Shown piece after piece: positions 27,674-37,292 of a stretch of 64,000 bases of DNA; within the stretch, counting starts at the first letter, position 1; every line of letters starts with the position of its first letter. The notes under the pieces are model-generated. The model did not search any database, was not told the origin of the DNA, and worked only from the letters and a program-made list of their open reading frames with translations. The stretch is from positions 156,966 to 220,965 of the forward strand of contig JAIYAC010000016.1 in assembly GCA_027489245.1 (NCBI GenBank), read 5' to 3'. Source of the DNA: Neisseriaceae bacterium. GTDB lineage: Bacteria > Pseudomonadota > Gammaproteobacteria > Burkholderiales > Chromobacteriaceae. Position numbers and translations under genes: made by a program.

Positions 27674-30600
27674 CTAATCAAAGCGCAGGGTATAGCGCAG
27701 CTCGGACGACACCTCGTACCCCACGCGCCCCACCAGCGACAGCTTCTGCGACAGCTGGTAGTTCAGGCGGATGGCTTGCTCGGCGCTGCGCAGGCCGTAC
27801 TCGTAGCCCACATACAGCTCGCGCGTGAGCTGCTTGCCCAGCACCACCACCTGCTCGGCCGGGCTCACCGTGCCGCTGGCGCTGGTGGTTTCGGCGCGTG
27901 ACTGTACGCCCACATCATCAAACAGCCCTACTTTGTCATTCACCATGCCGGCCAGCAGGCCACCGGCCGAGGCGCCGGCAATATCGCTGTCGCGCTCGTC
28001 ACTGGTGGCGGCGCGGTTCAGGATCAGCCAGGACAGCTTGTCTTTTTCCGACATGGCTTCGTCGGCCACCAGCTTCACCGTGGGGGTGAGTACCGAGCCG
28101 GTAATTTCCACCCCGGCACCCACCTGCGACATGCGGCGCTTGGCGCGGATATCCAGCGACGGGTTGTCCAGCGGGCCGGTAAAACTCACCACGCCACGGT
28201 TGATGTCCAGGTCCTGGCCGTAGGCCTTGAACCGGCCCTTGTCCACGCGTATCTGGCCGCGCGCCTGCAGCTGGCCACCAGGCTGGGCCAGCAGGCGGAT
28301 GTCGCCCCCCAGCCAGGCATCCAGGCCGTTACCAGCAAAGCGTACGTCGTCCGACAGCGTGACGGTGATATCCAGCCCCAGCGGCAGCGTTTTGCCGCCC
28401 TCGTCTACCGTGCGCCCCACCACGTACACATCGGACGACAGCTTGGGGCCGCCCAGCTTGGGCAGGTCGAAGCGGCCATGATCGACGGTAAAGTTGCCGC
28501 GCACCATGGCACGACCCTGTTCGATGCTGATCTTGCTGCTACCCGACACCAGCAGGCGCCGCCCCGGGCGGTCCAGCACGGCAAAACGTTTCAGCGTCAG
28601 CGTCACTGCGGCCAGCGGGATGTCGCCATCCAGCGAGAGCTGGCCGTTGGCGCCAATCTCGCCGTCTTTGCCGAACTGCAGGGTGTCGATCTGCAGGCTA
28701 CGCCCCAATAGCCGCGCCGCCAGCACGCCGTGCTCCAGGCGAATACCATTGCGCCGCTCGATAAATCGCAGGCCCTGGCCGCTCAGCGTACCGCCCAGCT
28801 GCGGCGTCAGGAGCGGGCCCGTCAGCGTCAGGTTGGCCGCCAGGCTGCCATCCAGCTCGGTACCGGCCGGCATGCGGCTTTGCAGTACCGCCAGGGCAGG
28901 CACGGCGGCGTTCAGGCGGCCGTTGATGCTGGCGTTGTCCAGATTGGTGCTGCCTGCGGGCAGGTTGATGGTACCCTCGCCCGCCACGCGGCCAAAACGG
29001 GTATCCAGCTGCAGGCTGAAGGGGGCGTTTTCGCCCAGGCCCAGCTGCAGCGTGGCGCGGCTCAGGCCCAGGCTTTGCGCCGGGTGGCCGCCCTGCGCCG
29101 GCAGGGTCAGGTCGCCGCTCAGGCGCTGCAGCGCGATCTTGCCCTGCGGCAGGCCGTGCTGGCCGGCCAGCGACCATTGCCCGGCCAGTACCAGGTCTTG
29201 CGGCACAGGCGGCGTCCACCACGGGGCAAGCGCTGACAGCGCCAGCGCATTGACCTGGCCCTGGCTACGCCAGCCACCAGCCTGCTGCCAGCTGGTTTCG
29301 CCCAGCTGCCAGCTGCTACCCAGTGCCTGCCAGCGGCTAGGCGCCAGCGTCATACTGTCTTGCGCCAGCTGTAGCGCAGCCGGTGCAGCCAGCCGCAGCG
29401 GCACGGCCCCATCGGCTTGCAGGCTGGCCAACGTGCCGCGCCAGCGCAGGGTGTGGGTATCCAGCCCGCCTTGCAGCGCGAGGTTCAGCGTTTGCGGCTT
29501 GCCTTGCAGCTGGCCACGCAAGGCCAGGCTAAGCTGGTGCGCGGCGCGAACGCCGCTCGTGTTCAGGCTAAGGTCGTCCAGGCGCTGGCCAGCGGCTTGC
29601 AGGCCGCGCCCTTGCAGCATCAGGCGGAAGGGGCTGTCCTCGGCGGTGCCGCTGCGGCCGTCTGCTGTCAGACTGGCCAGCTCGATGCCACCAGGCAGCT
29701 GTAGCTTACTGGCTTGCACCTGGGCGCTGATATCCGGGCGCGCCGGGGTGCCAGCCAGCGCCAGCTGGGCGTGAAGCTCGCCGGCAAAGGCCGGGCCCAG
29801 CGGGCTGAGGTCGGGTGCGGCCAACTGCAGCTTCAGCGTGTCGCCAGCCGCGCCGTAAGCGCCCTGCGCCTGCAGGCGGTTGCGGCCCAGGCTCAGGTCG
29901 GCGTTCACCGCACTGACTCGCTGCGCTTGCCATGTCAGCGCCAGCTGGCCGCCCAGCGCGGCACCACCCAGCTGGCTGGGGGCAAACTTCAGCGACACAT
30001 CGCCCTGCGGCCGGCTGGCCAGGCGGGCCGTGGCCAGCAGCTGGCCGTTGATATTGCCACGCGGCAGGCGGGTATCCAGCAGGCCGGGGTCGAAGCTGAC
30101 AAAGCGGCCGTCAAAACCCAGCGCCTTGTCGTCGATCAGGTATTGCCCCTTGCCCTGGAAACGGCCCACCCCGGTGCGCAGCAGCAGGTCGTCCAGCGTG
30201 ACGCGGCGCGGTTTGTCGGCCAGGGCCACGCGACTTTCCACCGCCAGCTTGCCGCTGGCCAGCTTCAGTGCCAGCGTCGGTAGCTGCGGGCTGCCGCTGA
30301 TCCCTACCGTACCGGAGACCTTGTGCGCCGGCAGGCTGCTATCCACCGCCTGGCTATCCAGCCCGGTCAGGCCCAGCTGCAACGCCAGCGCCGTGGCACT
30401 GGCCTGGCCGCGCAATGTGGCCTGGCCACCGGCCAGCTGCGCCGTCAGGCCGGGCAGCAGCAGAGTGTCTTTATGAATACGGAAATCGCCCCACAGCAGC
30501 GACAGCGGCAGGCGCTTGGCCGATAGGGCGCCCGGCTGGCTATTCACCAGGCTGAGGCCACCGACTACGGTGTCGGCATCCTGCGGGGTGAGCTGTACCG

Positions 30601-31486
30601 ACAGCGCCAGCGCGGCCTGCGGCCAGGCGGGCTGGAAGGCTTGCGGGTTGATGCCGCCGACGCGCAGATCCAGCTGGCGCAGGCGACGCAGCGGGGTCAC
30701 GTCAAACGGCGCCAGCTTGCCGTTCAGCGCAATCAGCAGGCCGCGCGCGGTCACCTCGCCCTGCAGCTGCGGCAGCAGCAGGCTACCGCTCATGCCCAGC
30801 TGGCCTTGTGTGGCCACGCCTTCGAGCTGGCCTTGGTAATGTACCTTGCCCTGCAGCGCAAAGGGCGAAGCGTCGCCCAGCGCCAGCTGCCCGCCCAGTG
30901 CGCCCCAGGGGGTACCCAGCTGCGCCAGCCGCAGCTGGTGCTGCGCATCCTGGTAGCGGTAGCTGGCCTGCAGGCCGTGTAGCTGCAGCTTTTGCGCCGG
31001 CAGCTGCAGCTGCGCCAGGCTCAGGCTATCCAGCCGGATGGTCAGCGGCAGGCTCAGGTCCGCCGGCGGCTGTGCCGGCTTGGGCTGCGGGTCGGGGCGG
31101 CTTTGCCAGCTGACCGTGCCGAGCGCCAGCTGGCGGATATGCAGCTGGCGCTGCCACAGCGCCTGCGGCTGCCAGTCCAGCGCCAGCCGGCTGATGCCAA
31201 GCTGGCTATCGGGGGTGGTCCAGCGCAGGTCTTGCAGGGTAAAGCCCTGCCACAGCGTGCCTTGCACGCGGCCAACCTGCAGCTGCCCGGCGCTAAGCTG
31301 ACCAGCCCAGTGCCAGAGGGTGGCAAAGCCGGCCGGGGTAGCGGTAAACCACCAGCCGCTGGCGCCCAGCAGCAGGATCGGCAGCAAGCAAAGCAGCCAG
31401 AACAGGCGCCCCAGCAGGCGGCGGCGCGGCAGCGCCGGCATGGTGTCTTCTGGCGGCGTATCGGGGGTGGGGTGTTGCGGGTTCAA
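27674..31486 (-). CDS. tamB: TamB, translocation and assembly module inner-membrane protein
   Basis: A 1270-residue protein with an N-terminal membrane anchor (RLFWLLCLLPILLLGASGWWF, about residues 27-47). A very long repetitive beta-rich region follows, and the C-terminal DUF490/TamB domain closes with the typical beta-barrel-like ending. It spans the periplasm and works with TamA in outer-membrane protein or lipid transport. The frame begins with a TTG overlapping the tamA stop as TTGA; an ATG at 31441 is an alternative start. Confidence 0.92.
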   Translation of the reverse strand: MNPQHPTPDTPPEDTMPALPRRRLLGRLFWLLCLLPILLLGASGWWFTATPAGFATLWHWAGQLSAGQLQVGRVQGTLWQGFTLQDLRWTTPDSQLGISRLALDWQPQALWQRQLHIRQLALGTVSWQSRPDPQPKPAQPPADLSLPLTIRLDSLSLAQLQLPAQKLQLHGLQASYRYQDAQHQLRLAQLGTPWGALGGQLALGDASPFALQGKVHYQGQLEGVATQGQLGMSGSLLLPQLQGEVTARGLLIALNGKLAPFDVTPLRRLRQLDLRVGGINPQAFQPAWPQAALALSVQLTPQDADTVVGGLSLVNSQPGALSAKRLPLSLLWGDFRIHKDTLLLPGLTAQLAGGQATLRGQASATALALQLGLTGLDSQAVDSSLPAHKVSGTVGISGSPQLPTLALKLASGKLAVESRVALADKPRRVTLDDLLLRTGVGRFQGKGQYLIDDKALGFDGRFVSFDPGLLDTRLPRGNINGQLLATARLASRPQGDVSLKFAPSQLGGAALGGQLALTWQAQRVSAVNADLSLGRNRLQAQGAYGAAGDTLKLQLAAPDLSPLGPAFAGELHAQLALAGTPARPDISAQVQASKLQLPGGIELASLTADGRSGTAEDSPFRLMLQGRGLQAAGQRLDDLSLNTSGVRAAHQLSLALRGQLQGKPQTLNLALQGGLDTHTLRWRGTLASLQADGAVPLRLAAPAALQLAQDSMTLAPSRWQALGSSWQLGETSWQQAGGWRSQGQVNALALSALAPWWTPPVPQDLVLAGQWSLAGQHGLPQGKIALQRLSGDLTLPAQGGHPAQSLGLSRATLQLGLGENAPFSLQLDTRFGRVAGEGTINLPAGSTNLDNASINGRLNAAVPALAVLQSRMPAGTELDGSLAANLTLTGPLLTPQLGGTLSGQGLRFIERRNGIRLEHGVLAARLLGRSLQIDTLQFGKDGEIGANGQLSLDGDIPLAAVTLTLKRFAVLDRPGRRLLVSGSSKISIEQGRAMVRGNFTVDHGRFDLPKLGGPKLSSDVYVVGRTVDEGGKTLPLGLDITVTLSDDVRFAGNGLDAWLGGDIRLLAQPGGQLQARGQIRVDKGRFKAYGQDLDINRGVVSFTGPLDNPSLDIRAKRRMSQVGAGVEITGSVLTPTVKLVADEAMSEKDKLSWLILNRAATSDERDSDIAGASAGGLLAGMVNDKVGLFDDVGVQSRAETTSASGTVSPAEQVVVLGKQLTRELYVGYEYGLRSAEQAIRLNYQLSQKLSLVGRVGYEVSSELRYTLRFD

Positions 31487-33207
31487 AATGCCAATCCCAG
31501 GTTCAGGTTCCAGCGCCAGCGGTGGTCGCGTTCGCCGCGGGCGATATCAAAAGCCAGCGGTGCAATGGGGGTCAGCCAGCGCGCACCGGCGCCCCAGCCC
31601 TTGGCGACGCGCACGTCCTGCCAGCTGTTGGCCGCATCGCCGGCGTCGTAAAACAGGGCGGCACGCCAATCGCGCGTGACGGCGTACTGGTATTCCACGC
31701 TGGCGGTGGCCATGACGCGCCCGCCGGTGATGGTGCCGCTGTTATCGTCCACGCCCAGGCTCTGGTAGTTGTAGCCGCGCACGCTGTTCACACCACCGGC
31801 CTTGAACAGGCGCGAGGCGGGTACTTCGGTGCTGTCTTGCGCCCAGACCTGGCCGGCTTCTACGCGGGTCACCAGCGTGCTGCGGGTCAGAAAGGTAGGC
31901 GTCCAGTAGTTGGACAGCCGCAGGTAGCCGCGGCTAAAGCGGGTATCGCTGGCCACATTGCCTACCGTGGTGGCAGCCTGCGCTTCTATCATGTAGCCGC
32001 GCCCGGGGCGCAGGGCGTTGTCGATGGCGCGCTGCGTCCAGCCATACGACACGACAATGGCACGGTTATCACGGGTAATGGTACTGGCCAGCACCTCTTT
32101 TTCTACCAGGTACTCCAGCCCCAGGCGCGACTCGATGTTGCCGACCTGGCGAATACGGAACACGCCGGCTTCGTTGGTATCGGTCACGGTATTGTCGGCT
32201 TCGGTGTGGCGGCGGCTCAGGTTGATGGCGTGGGAGTAGCCGCTACCGGTGCGCGGAAAACCCAGGCCCAGGTCCAGGCGCTGACGGCTTTTTTTCCAGT
32301 CGTACACCACCGAGCCGGTATAGCCGCGCTTGAAAATATTGTAATGCTCGTAGCCCAGGCGCACGCCGGCACCATCGCCGGTGCTGTAGTTCAAGCCGGT
32401 ATCCAGCTTTTGCCGCTGCATTTCGGTGACGCTCACCTGCACCGGCACGCGGTCGTCCTGCCGCGCTTCCCACAACGGCGCCACCACCACATTGCTGTAG
32501 TGGCTGTCGCGCTCCAGGCTGGCCTGGTAGTCCAGAATGTCGGCCTGTTTGTAGGGGCCGCCTTCGCGAAAGTTGGCCTGGCCGCGTATCACCTGCTCGG
32601 GGTAACGCTGTGCGCCCAGGATCTGCAGCGGGCCGTAGCTGATGCGCGGGCCGCTATCTACCACCACGTTCAGCTCGGCACTGTGCTTGGCGGGGTCGAT
32701 GTCGGCGCGGGCGCTGGTAATCTGTGCCAGCGGAAAACGCTCCAGCAGCAGCGGGCGCAGCACGCCTTTCTTGCTGCTGTCCCAGTCGTCCTGGCGGAAC
32801 TGGCCGCCAATGGGCAGCACCCACTCGGCCAGCGCGGTACTGATGAAGCGCCCGTAGTCTGGCTCCTGCCGCACCGGGCCTTGCAGGGTGACGTTCACGT
32901 CGTACACCATCACCGGCTCGCCCGGCTCCAGCTGCACACGCACGGTATTCCCCTCGCGCTGCACGGTCACGTTGGCCGCAAAGTAGCCTTCGGTTTCCAG
33001 CAGCTTTTTCACCTCGTCCGGCGTGCTGGCCATCATGGCCTGCAGGTCGCTTTCCTGCAGCGCCTCGTCCTCGCGCAATTGCGTTAAATCCAGGTTGTTT
33101 TGCAGCAGGGTTTTCAGGCTGTCCGGCGCAATGATCTCTACCTGATAATCCAGCGCGGACCAGGCAGAGGGGGAAAACAAGGCAAGCAATAGCAGGGCGC
33201 GGCGCAT
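31483..33207 (-). CDS. tamA: TamA, Omp85-family outer-membrane assembly protein
   Basis: A 574-residue Omp85 protein: signal peptide (MRRALLLLALFSPSAWSA), three POTRA-like domains (about 20-265) and a C-terminal 16-strand barrel with the Omp85 motif region around GGVNSVRGYNYQSLG. I use the ATG at 33207 because it directly begins the signal peptide; the longer frame from 33300 adds an unlikely 31 residues. The tamB start overlaps its stop, so TamA and TamB are translationally coupled. Confidence 0.93.
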   Translation of the reverse strand: MRRALLLLALFSPSAWSALDYQVEIIAPDSLKTLLQNNLDLTQLREDEALQESDLQAMMASTPDEVKKLLETEGYFAANVTVQREGNTVRVQLEPGEPVMVYDVNVTLQGPVRQEPDYGRFISTALAEWVLPIGGQFRQDDWDSSKKGVLRPLLLERFPLAQITSARADIDPAKHSAELNVVVDSGPRISYGPLQILGAQRYPEQVIRGQANFREGGPYKQADILDYQASLERDSHYSNVVVAPLWEARQDDRVPVQVSVTEMQRQKLDTGLNYSTGDGAGVRLGYEHYNIFKRGYTGSVVYDWKKSRQRLDLGLGFPRTGSGYSHAINLSRRHTEADNTVTDTNEAGVFRIRQVGNIESRLGLEYLVEKEVLASTITRDNRAIVVSYGWTQRAIDNALRPGRGYMIEAQAATTVGNVASDTRFSRGYLRLSNYWTPTFLTRSTLVTRVEAGQVWAQDSTEVPASRLFKAGGVNSVRGYNYQSLGVDDNSGTITGGRVMATASVEYQYAVTRDWRAALFYDAGDAANSWQDVRVAKGWGAGARWLTPIAPLAFDIARGERDHRWRWNLNLGLAF

Positions 33208-33383
33208 GATGACAGACGGGGGGTGGGCAGGACGCTCCATGTTAGAGCAGATGGCAGTTAAAACAAAACTACCGGCCCGGCGATATTGCCATATCGGCAA
33301 TTTTCGATAATTTACAATTGGCTTTTCGGCGATAAACTGCGCACCCGATCACAAAAGCCCCCAGACCATGGCAAAGGAGCCCT

Positions 33384-33791
33384 ATGTCTACCCTGCTATC
33401 ACGCGTGGCCCTGATGGTGCGCGACTACGATGAGGCCATTGCCTGGTTTACCGGCAAGCTCGGCTTTCACCTGCTGGAAGATACCCCGCAAGGCAACAAG
33501 CGCTGGGTGGTGGTAGCCCCGCCTGGCGGCAGCTGTGCGCTGCTGCTGGCCCGGGCGGCCAACCCCGGGCAAGCCGGCTTTATCGGCAACCAGGCTGGCG
33601 GACGGGTGTGGCTGTTTCTGGAAAGCAACGATTTCTGGCAGGACTACCAGCGCATGTTGGCCGCAGGGGTACGTTTTTGCGAAACCCCGCGCACGGAAGA
33701 CTACGGCACAGTAGCGGTGTTCGAAGACCTGTACGGCAACCGCTGGGACTTACTGCAGCTGCACGGCACACCCGCCACACCCGCACCCTGA
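33384..33791 (+). CDS. VOC-superfamily (glyoxalase/bleomycin-resistance-like) protein
   Basis: A single-domain vicinal-oxygen-chelate protein of 135 residues. RVALMVRDYDEAIAWFTGKLGF is the first beta-alpha-beta module, and YGTVAVFEDLYGNRWDLLQ the second, with a conserved metal-site Glu and FxDxxGNxW pattern. AAGGAG lies eight bases upstream of the ATG. The substrate is unknown. It stands alone, divergent from tamA. Confidence 0.88.
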   Translation: MSTLLSRVALMVRDYDEAIAWFTGKLGFHLLEDTPQGNKRWVVVAPPGGSCALLLARAANPGQAGFIGNQAGGRVWLFLESNDFWQDYQRMLAAGVRFCETPRTEDYGTVAVFEDLYGNRWDLLQLHGTPATPAP

Positions 33792-33852
33792 ACAAGCCGG
33801 AACCGCTACTCAGCTCGCTCAGTGCGCGGGGCGGACGTTGGCCGCATCCCCC

Positions 33853-33890
33853 AAAACAAAGCCCGACGGGGCATCAGCCACGCCGGGCGC
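33853..33890 (-). terminator. Intrinsic terminator after the DUF3597 gene
   Basis: On the minus strand GCCCGGCG and CGTCGGGC can pair (one G-T wobble) and are followed by TTTGTTTT. It lies 16 bp beyond the stop and also sits between convergent genes. Confidence 0.7.
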
Positions 33891-33905
33891 TTGTACCATA
33901 CGGCA

Positions 33906-34334
33906 TCAGTCCAGCAGGTTGGCCGGGATATTGCCGCCGTTGGCAGCCAGCTTCTGCAGCACGCTTTTGTGCAGCCAGGTATTCATCTGGGCGGAATCTG
34001 CCAGCTTGTCGGCCGGGCAGCCCAGCTCCTGTGCCAGCGCCTTGCGCTCGGCCAGGCTGCTATCCAGCCCCAGCAGCTTGAGCAGGTCCACAATCGACGT
34101 TTGCCAGTTCAGCGGCTCGGCGTGGCTGGCGGCGCGGGCAGACAGCTGCGCCACCACATCGATCACGGTAATGGCCGTAACGGGTGGTGCGGCCACGACC
34201 GCAGCGGGGGCGGTGGCGGCGGCAGCCACCGGGGCGAGGGCCGCTGCTGGCTTGGCCGCAGGGGCGGGCGCCGGGGCGGCGGGTTTGTCGTCCCCCATGC
34301 CCAGTGTGGACATGATCTTGCCAAAAATGCTCAT
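33906..34334 (-). CDS. DUF3597 domain protein
   Basis: A 142-residue protein whose N-terminus MSIFGKIMSTL and C-terminal helical part (IDVVAQLSARAASH to NTWLHKSVLQKLAANGG) match the DUF3597 family, of unknown function. A Pro/Ala-rich linker (about residues 17-50) separates the two. AAGGAAAC before the ATG at 34334 decides the start; upstream in-frame codons are spurious. Confidence 0.85.
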   Translation of the reverse strand: MSIFGKIMSTLGMGDDKPAAPAPAPAAKPAAALAPVAAAATAPAAVVAAPPVTAITVIDVVAQLSARAASHAEPLNWQTSIVDLLKLLGLDSSLAERKALAQELGCPADKLADSAQMNTWLHKSVLQKLAANGGNIPANLLD

Positions 34335-34605
34335 GGTGTTTCCTTCCGGTGTTGAAGAAAGCCTGGCCTGCACGGGCGCGTGCCCGACAGACCCGTGTGG
34401 CCCGCACTGCGCGCCACATCGCAGTGCAGCATCACCAAAGCCCTGCCTGGCAGCAAGCCGCCACGCCATAGAACACCAAACGCATGGCCCGCGCAGGCCT
34501 GACAAGGCGCTGCATAAGCCGCCACGACAAGCGCCGCCACACAGCACGCCATACTGCATGCCATCGGGCTTGAATGTGGCAAGAACGGTCAGTGCGTGCG
34601 ACCGG

Positions 34606-35259
34606 CTAGCGTTGATAGCGCAGCGCTTGCCCTTCCAGCTCCATAATCAGCGCGTCCCCCTCCACCCGCAGGGTGGCCTGGCGAAATGCCTGCGGTAGCA
34701 CATACGCCGTGTCGTCTACCGCAAAGGCCGCAATACGCGCGCTACTGCGTGCAGGCGGCAGCGCCAGCCACTGCGGTGCCGCCTGGCTACCGGCACGGCG
34801 CAGCCCTACCCGCACCCAGCTGTCGCCCGCGGGCGCGGCCACTTGTGCGTCGCCGTTGCGGTCGGTCACGGCTTGCAGCGCCTGGCCGCTTTGGCCAACA
34901 AAGTGCACCTCTACCCCGCTCATCGGCCCCACGTTCGGCATGCCTACAATGGCTACCCAGCGGCCGTCTGCCGGGGGTTTGCGTATGTTCAACTCGTCTT
35001 CACGGAACACGCGGTAAACCGGCTCCGCCTCTGGCGGGCTGGTACGCAGCTGCACCTTGTCGCCCTGGCGCTGCCAGCGCCCTTGGGCAAAACGGTCTAC
35101 TGCCCCGTAGCTGATCATCCACTGGAACGCGCCATCCGGCCGAAGCAGCAACTCGGAGCCTACCTCGCGCACGCCGCTCAGGTAGTAATGCCCCGCTACC
35201 TCACCTGCCTGTGCGGTAGCAGCCAGTACCAGCAACGCCGCGCCAAACCATTTTTTCAT
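34606..35259 (-). CDS. Secreted hypothetical protein
   Basis: A 217-residue protein with a clear signal peptide (MKKWFGAALLVLAATAQA, cleavage near residue 18). The mature part begins GEVAGHYYLSGVREVGSELLLRPDG, a lipocalin-like or beta-rich pattern found in DUF-type periplasmic proteins. I recognise no family with confidence. The 270 bp between it and the DUF3597 gene hold nothing obvious. Confidence 0.75.
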   Translation of the reverse strand: MKKWFGAALLVLAATAQAGEVAGHYYLSGVREVGSELLLRPDGAFQWMISYGAVDRFAQGRWQRQGDKVQLRTSPPEAEPVYRVFREDELNIRKPPADGRWVAIVGMPNVGPMSGVEVHFVGQSGQALQAVTDRNGDAQVAAPAGDSWVRVGLRRAGSQAAPQWLALPPARSSARIAAFAVDDTAYVLPQAFRQATLRVEGDALIMELEGQALRYQR

Positions 35260-35385
35260 GTGTGTCTCCTATGTTTGCCACGGATTATGCCAATAAATTG
35301 GCAGCGCTGCGGCCAACATTCTGCAACACTTGAAACTGTGGTGCCCGCACCGATATGCATGGCAAACCGTTTCCGGAGCCACATC

Positions 35386-35829
35386 ATGACCACTGCCCTG
35401 CACCTGGTATGCCCGCACTGCCACGCCATCAACCGGCTGCCCGCCACCCGCCTGGGCGAAGCCCCCAACTGCGGCCAATGCCACCAGCCGCTGCTACACG
35501 GCCAGCCCGTGGCACTGAACGTGGATCACGCCGAACGCCACCTCACGCGCAACGACATACCGGTGGTGGTGGATTTCTGGGCACCATGGTGCGGCCCCTG
35601 CCAGATGATGGGCCCGGCCTTTGCCCAGGCCGCCGCCGCCATGCCACAGGTGCGCTTTGCCAAGATCGACACGCAGACGGAAACCACGCTGGGGCAGCGT
35701 TTCAACATCCGCAGCATCCCCACGCTGGTCCTGTTTGTGAATGGCCAGGAGGTACAACGCCAGGCCGGCGCGATGGATGCGGCCAACATCCAGCGCTGGG
35801 TACAGGCCGGGCTGAGACACGCCCGCTAA
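35386..35829 (+). CDS. trxC: Thioredoxin 2 (TrxC)
   Basis: A 147-residue thioredoxin with an N-terminal zinc ribbon: CPHC at residues 9-12 and CGQC at 29-32. The redox-active WCGPC has cysteines at 69 and 72, and the cis-proline region is RSIPTLVLF. The N-terminal zinc site separates TrxC from TrxA. GGAG upstream fixes the ATG at 35386; the longer frame that starts at 34843 has no support. A copy of the dispersed word lies 70 bp upstream. Confidence 0.95.
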   Translation: MTTALHLVCPHCHAINRLPATRLGEAPNCGQCHQPLLHGQPVALNVDHAERHLTRNDIPVVVDFWAPWCGPCQMMGPAFAQAAAAMPQVRFAKIDTQTETTLGQRFNIRSIPTLVLFVNGQEVQRQAGAMDAANIQRWVQAGLRHAR

Positions 35830-35856
35830 AGGCGGCACGTTACCGCCACAAAGCTT

Positions 35857-35881
35857 GGCCGCAGGCCGGTGGCCTGCGGCC
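35857..35881. repeat. Strong GC hairpin between convergent genes
   Basis: GGCCGCAGGCC and GGCCTGCGGCC pair perfectly over 11 bp with a 3-base loop. The left arm lies in CTTGGCCGCA, a one-mismatch relative of the dispersed word. There is no T-run, so termination is uncertain. Confidence 0.65.
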
Positions 35882-35900
35882 TGCGGCCATGCCGCAAGGG

Positions 35901-36500
35901 CTAGCTAGCCTGGCTTTCGTGCTGCGCGCGCAGTGCAGCCTCCATACGCCGGTCCGGCAGCAGCCACATCAGCGATACGCCGGCAAAGACGGCGCAGCCC
36001 AGCATGGGCTGCAGCCAGGCCGCCGCGGCGATGCCTACCCCGTACAACAGCAACGACAGCTTGCCTTTCACATCCCGCCCCAGCGCAATAGCCATCGGGC
36101 TATGCGGCCCATGCAGGCGGGCCAGCACGCTCTGCAGCACAAAATAGGCTAGCGCACACACCATCAGATTCAGGCCGTACAGGATGGTAGGCAGGCGGGC
36201 AAAGTGGTTTTCGCCCATCCAGCCGGTAGTGAATGGCATCAGCGATAGCCAGAACAGCAGATGCAGGTTGGCCCACATGGTGGCGCCGTTAATGCGGCGC
36301 GAGGCCTGGATCAGGTGATGGTGATTGTTCCAGTAGGTACCGACATACAAAAAGCTCAGGACATAGCTGAGGAACACCGGCCACAAGCTGGCCAGGGCAG
36401 CCCAGTTATCGCCATGCGGCACCTTCATTTCCAGCACCATGATGGTAATGATGATGGCGATCACGCCATCGCTGAAAGCTTCCAGGCGGTTTTTTTCCAT
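35901..36500 (-). CDS. TMEM175/DUF1211-family membrane protein (probable potassium channel)
   Basis: A 199-residue protein with about six hydrophobic segments. The N-terminal motif RLEAFSDGV is the hallmark RxxxFSD of the TMEM175 family, whose bacterial members form leaky K+ channels. It ends at a probable cytoplasmic tail. It follows the NAD-binding gene by 6 bp and is probably co-transcribed with it. Confidence 0.88.
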   Translation of the reverse strand: MEKNRLEAFSDGVIAIIITIMVLEMKVPHGDNWAALASLWPVFLSYVLSFLYVGTYWNNHHHLIQASRRINGATMWANLHLLFWLSLMPFTTGWMGENHFARLPTILYGLNLMVCALAYFVLQSVLARLHGPHSPMAIALGRDVKGKLSLLLYGVGIAAAAWLQPMLGCAVFAGVSLMWLLPDRRMEAALRAQHESQAS

Positions 36501-36506
36501 ACCGGC

Positions 36507-37148
36507 CTACCCTTTTTTGTCTGATAAGGCCGGTTTGCGATGCAGATAGCCGGGCTGCTCGGCCTGGCTAATCAGAAAGCGTGCTACCGCATGGCGGCTC
36601 ACGGCGCCCACGCGCATGCCACGGTGGTAATCGGCCTGCACCAGCGGCAGGCCCGGGCTGTCGGCATCGCGCAGCAGCCCAGGGCGTACCAGCGACCAGC
36701 TCAGCGCACTGGCTTGCACCATGTCTTCCAGACGCGTTTTATCGGCGTAGACCTCGCGCAGAAACAGGCGGAATAACAACCGCGCCAGCCAGCCCTGATA
36801 GGCCGCGCTATCGCCCGCGCCAAAACCGGTCAGAATCTGTACTGGCGTACTGCCCAGCTGCGGCTGCAAGGCCAGCAGCGCCTGGCCAAAATCGCTGTAC
36901 AGCGTGGTAGGGCGTCTATCCATACCCGTGCCCAGCGCCACAACCACCGCATCGGCCCCCTGTATGGCACGCGCCAGGTCGGTGCTGCTGGTGGCGCTAC
37001 CCTGCACAATCTGCAATGCCGGGTGCGCCGGCAGGCTGGCGATACCGCGCGACAGGCTGATGACCCGGTGCCCGCGCGCCAGCGCCTCGTTGACACACAG
37101 CAGGCCCACACCTGCCGATGCGCCGATAATGCTGATGGTTTTGCTCAT
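36507..37148 (-). CDS. NAD(P)-binding Rossmann protein (NmrA/SDR-like)
   Basis: A 213-residue atypical short-chain dehydrogenase. The N-terminal ISIIGASAGVGLLCVNEALARGH is a nucleotide-binding glycine motif. ADAVVVALGTG and SLVRPGLLRD match NAD(P)-binding proteins of the YwnB/NmrA type. No complete Tyr-x-x-x-Lys is evident. The ATG at 37148 has GGGGAG before it. It is divergent from a LysR regulator and is probably its target. Confidence 0.8.
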   Translation of the reverse strand: MSKTISIIGASAGVGLLCVNEALARGHRVISLSRGIASLPAHPALQIVQGSATSSTDLARAIQGADAVVVALGTGMDRRPTTLYSDFGQALLALQPQLGSTPVQILTGFGAGDSAAYQGWLARLLFRLFLREVYADKTRLEDMVQASALSWSLVRPGLLRDADSPGLPLVQADYHRGMRVGAVSRHAVARFLISQAEQPGYLHRKPALSDKKG

Positions 37149-37216
37149 TCCCGCTCCCCTTCGAATGGCTGCGCTGCCCAAGCAGGCCGCGCCATGTGCC
37201 TTGGCACCGACAAACC

Positions 37217-37235
37217 CTGTTTCCAGTTGAAACAG
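37217..37235. promoter_or_regulatory. Likely LysR-regulator operator
   Basis: A perfect inverted repeat CTGTTTC-N5-GAAACAG lies in the 144-bp space between the divergent NAD-binding gene and the LysR-type regulator. The inner TTTC-N5-GAAA gives the interrupted dyad shape of LysR-type sites. Confidence 0.7.
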
Positions 37236-37292
37236 TGCTTAAATCATGTGACAGACTGGCGCTATGCTGAAGCCACACTCACGCACTTCACC

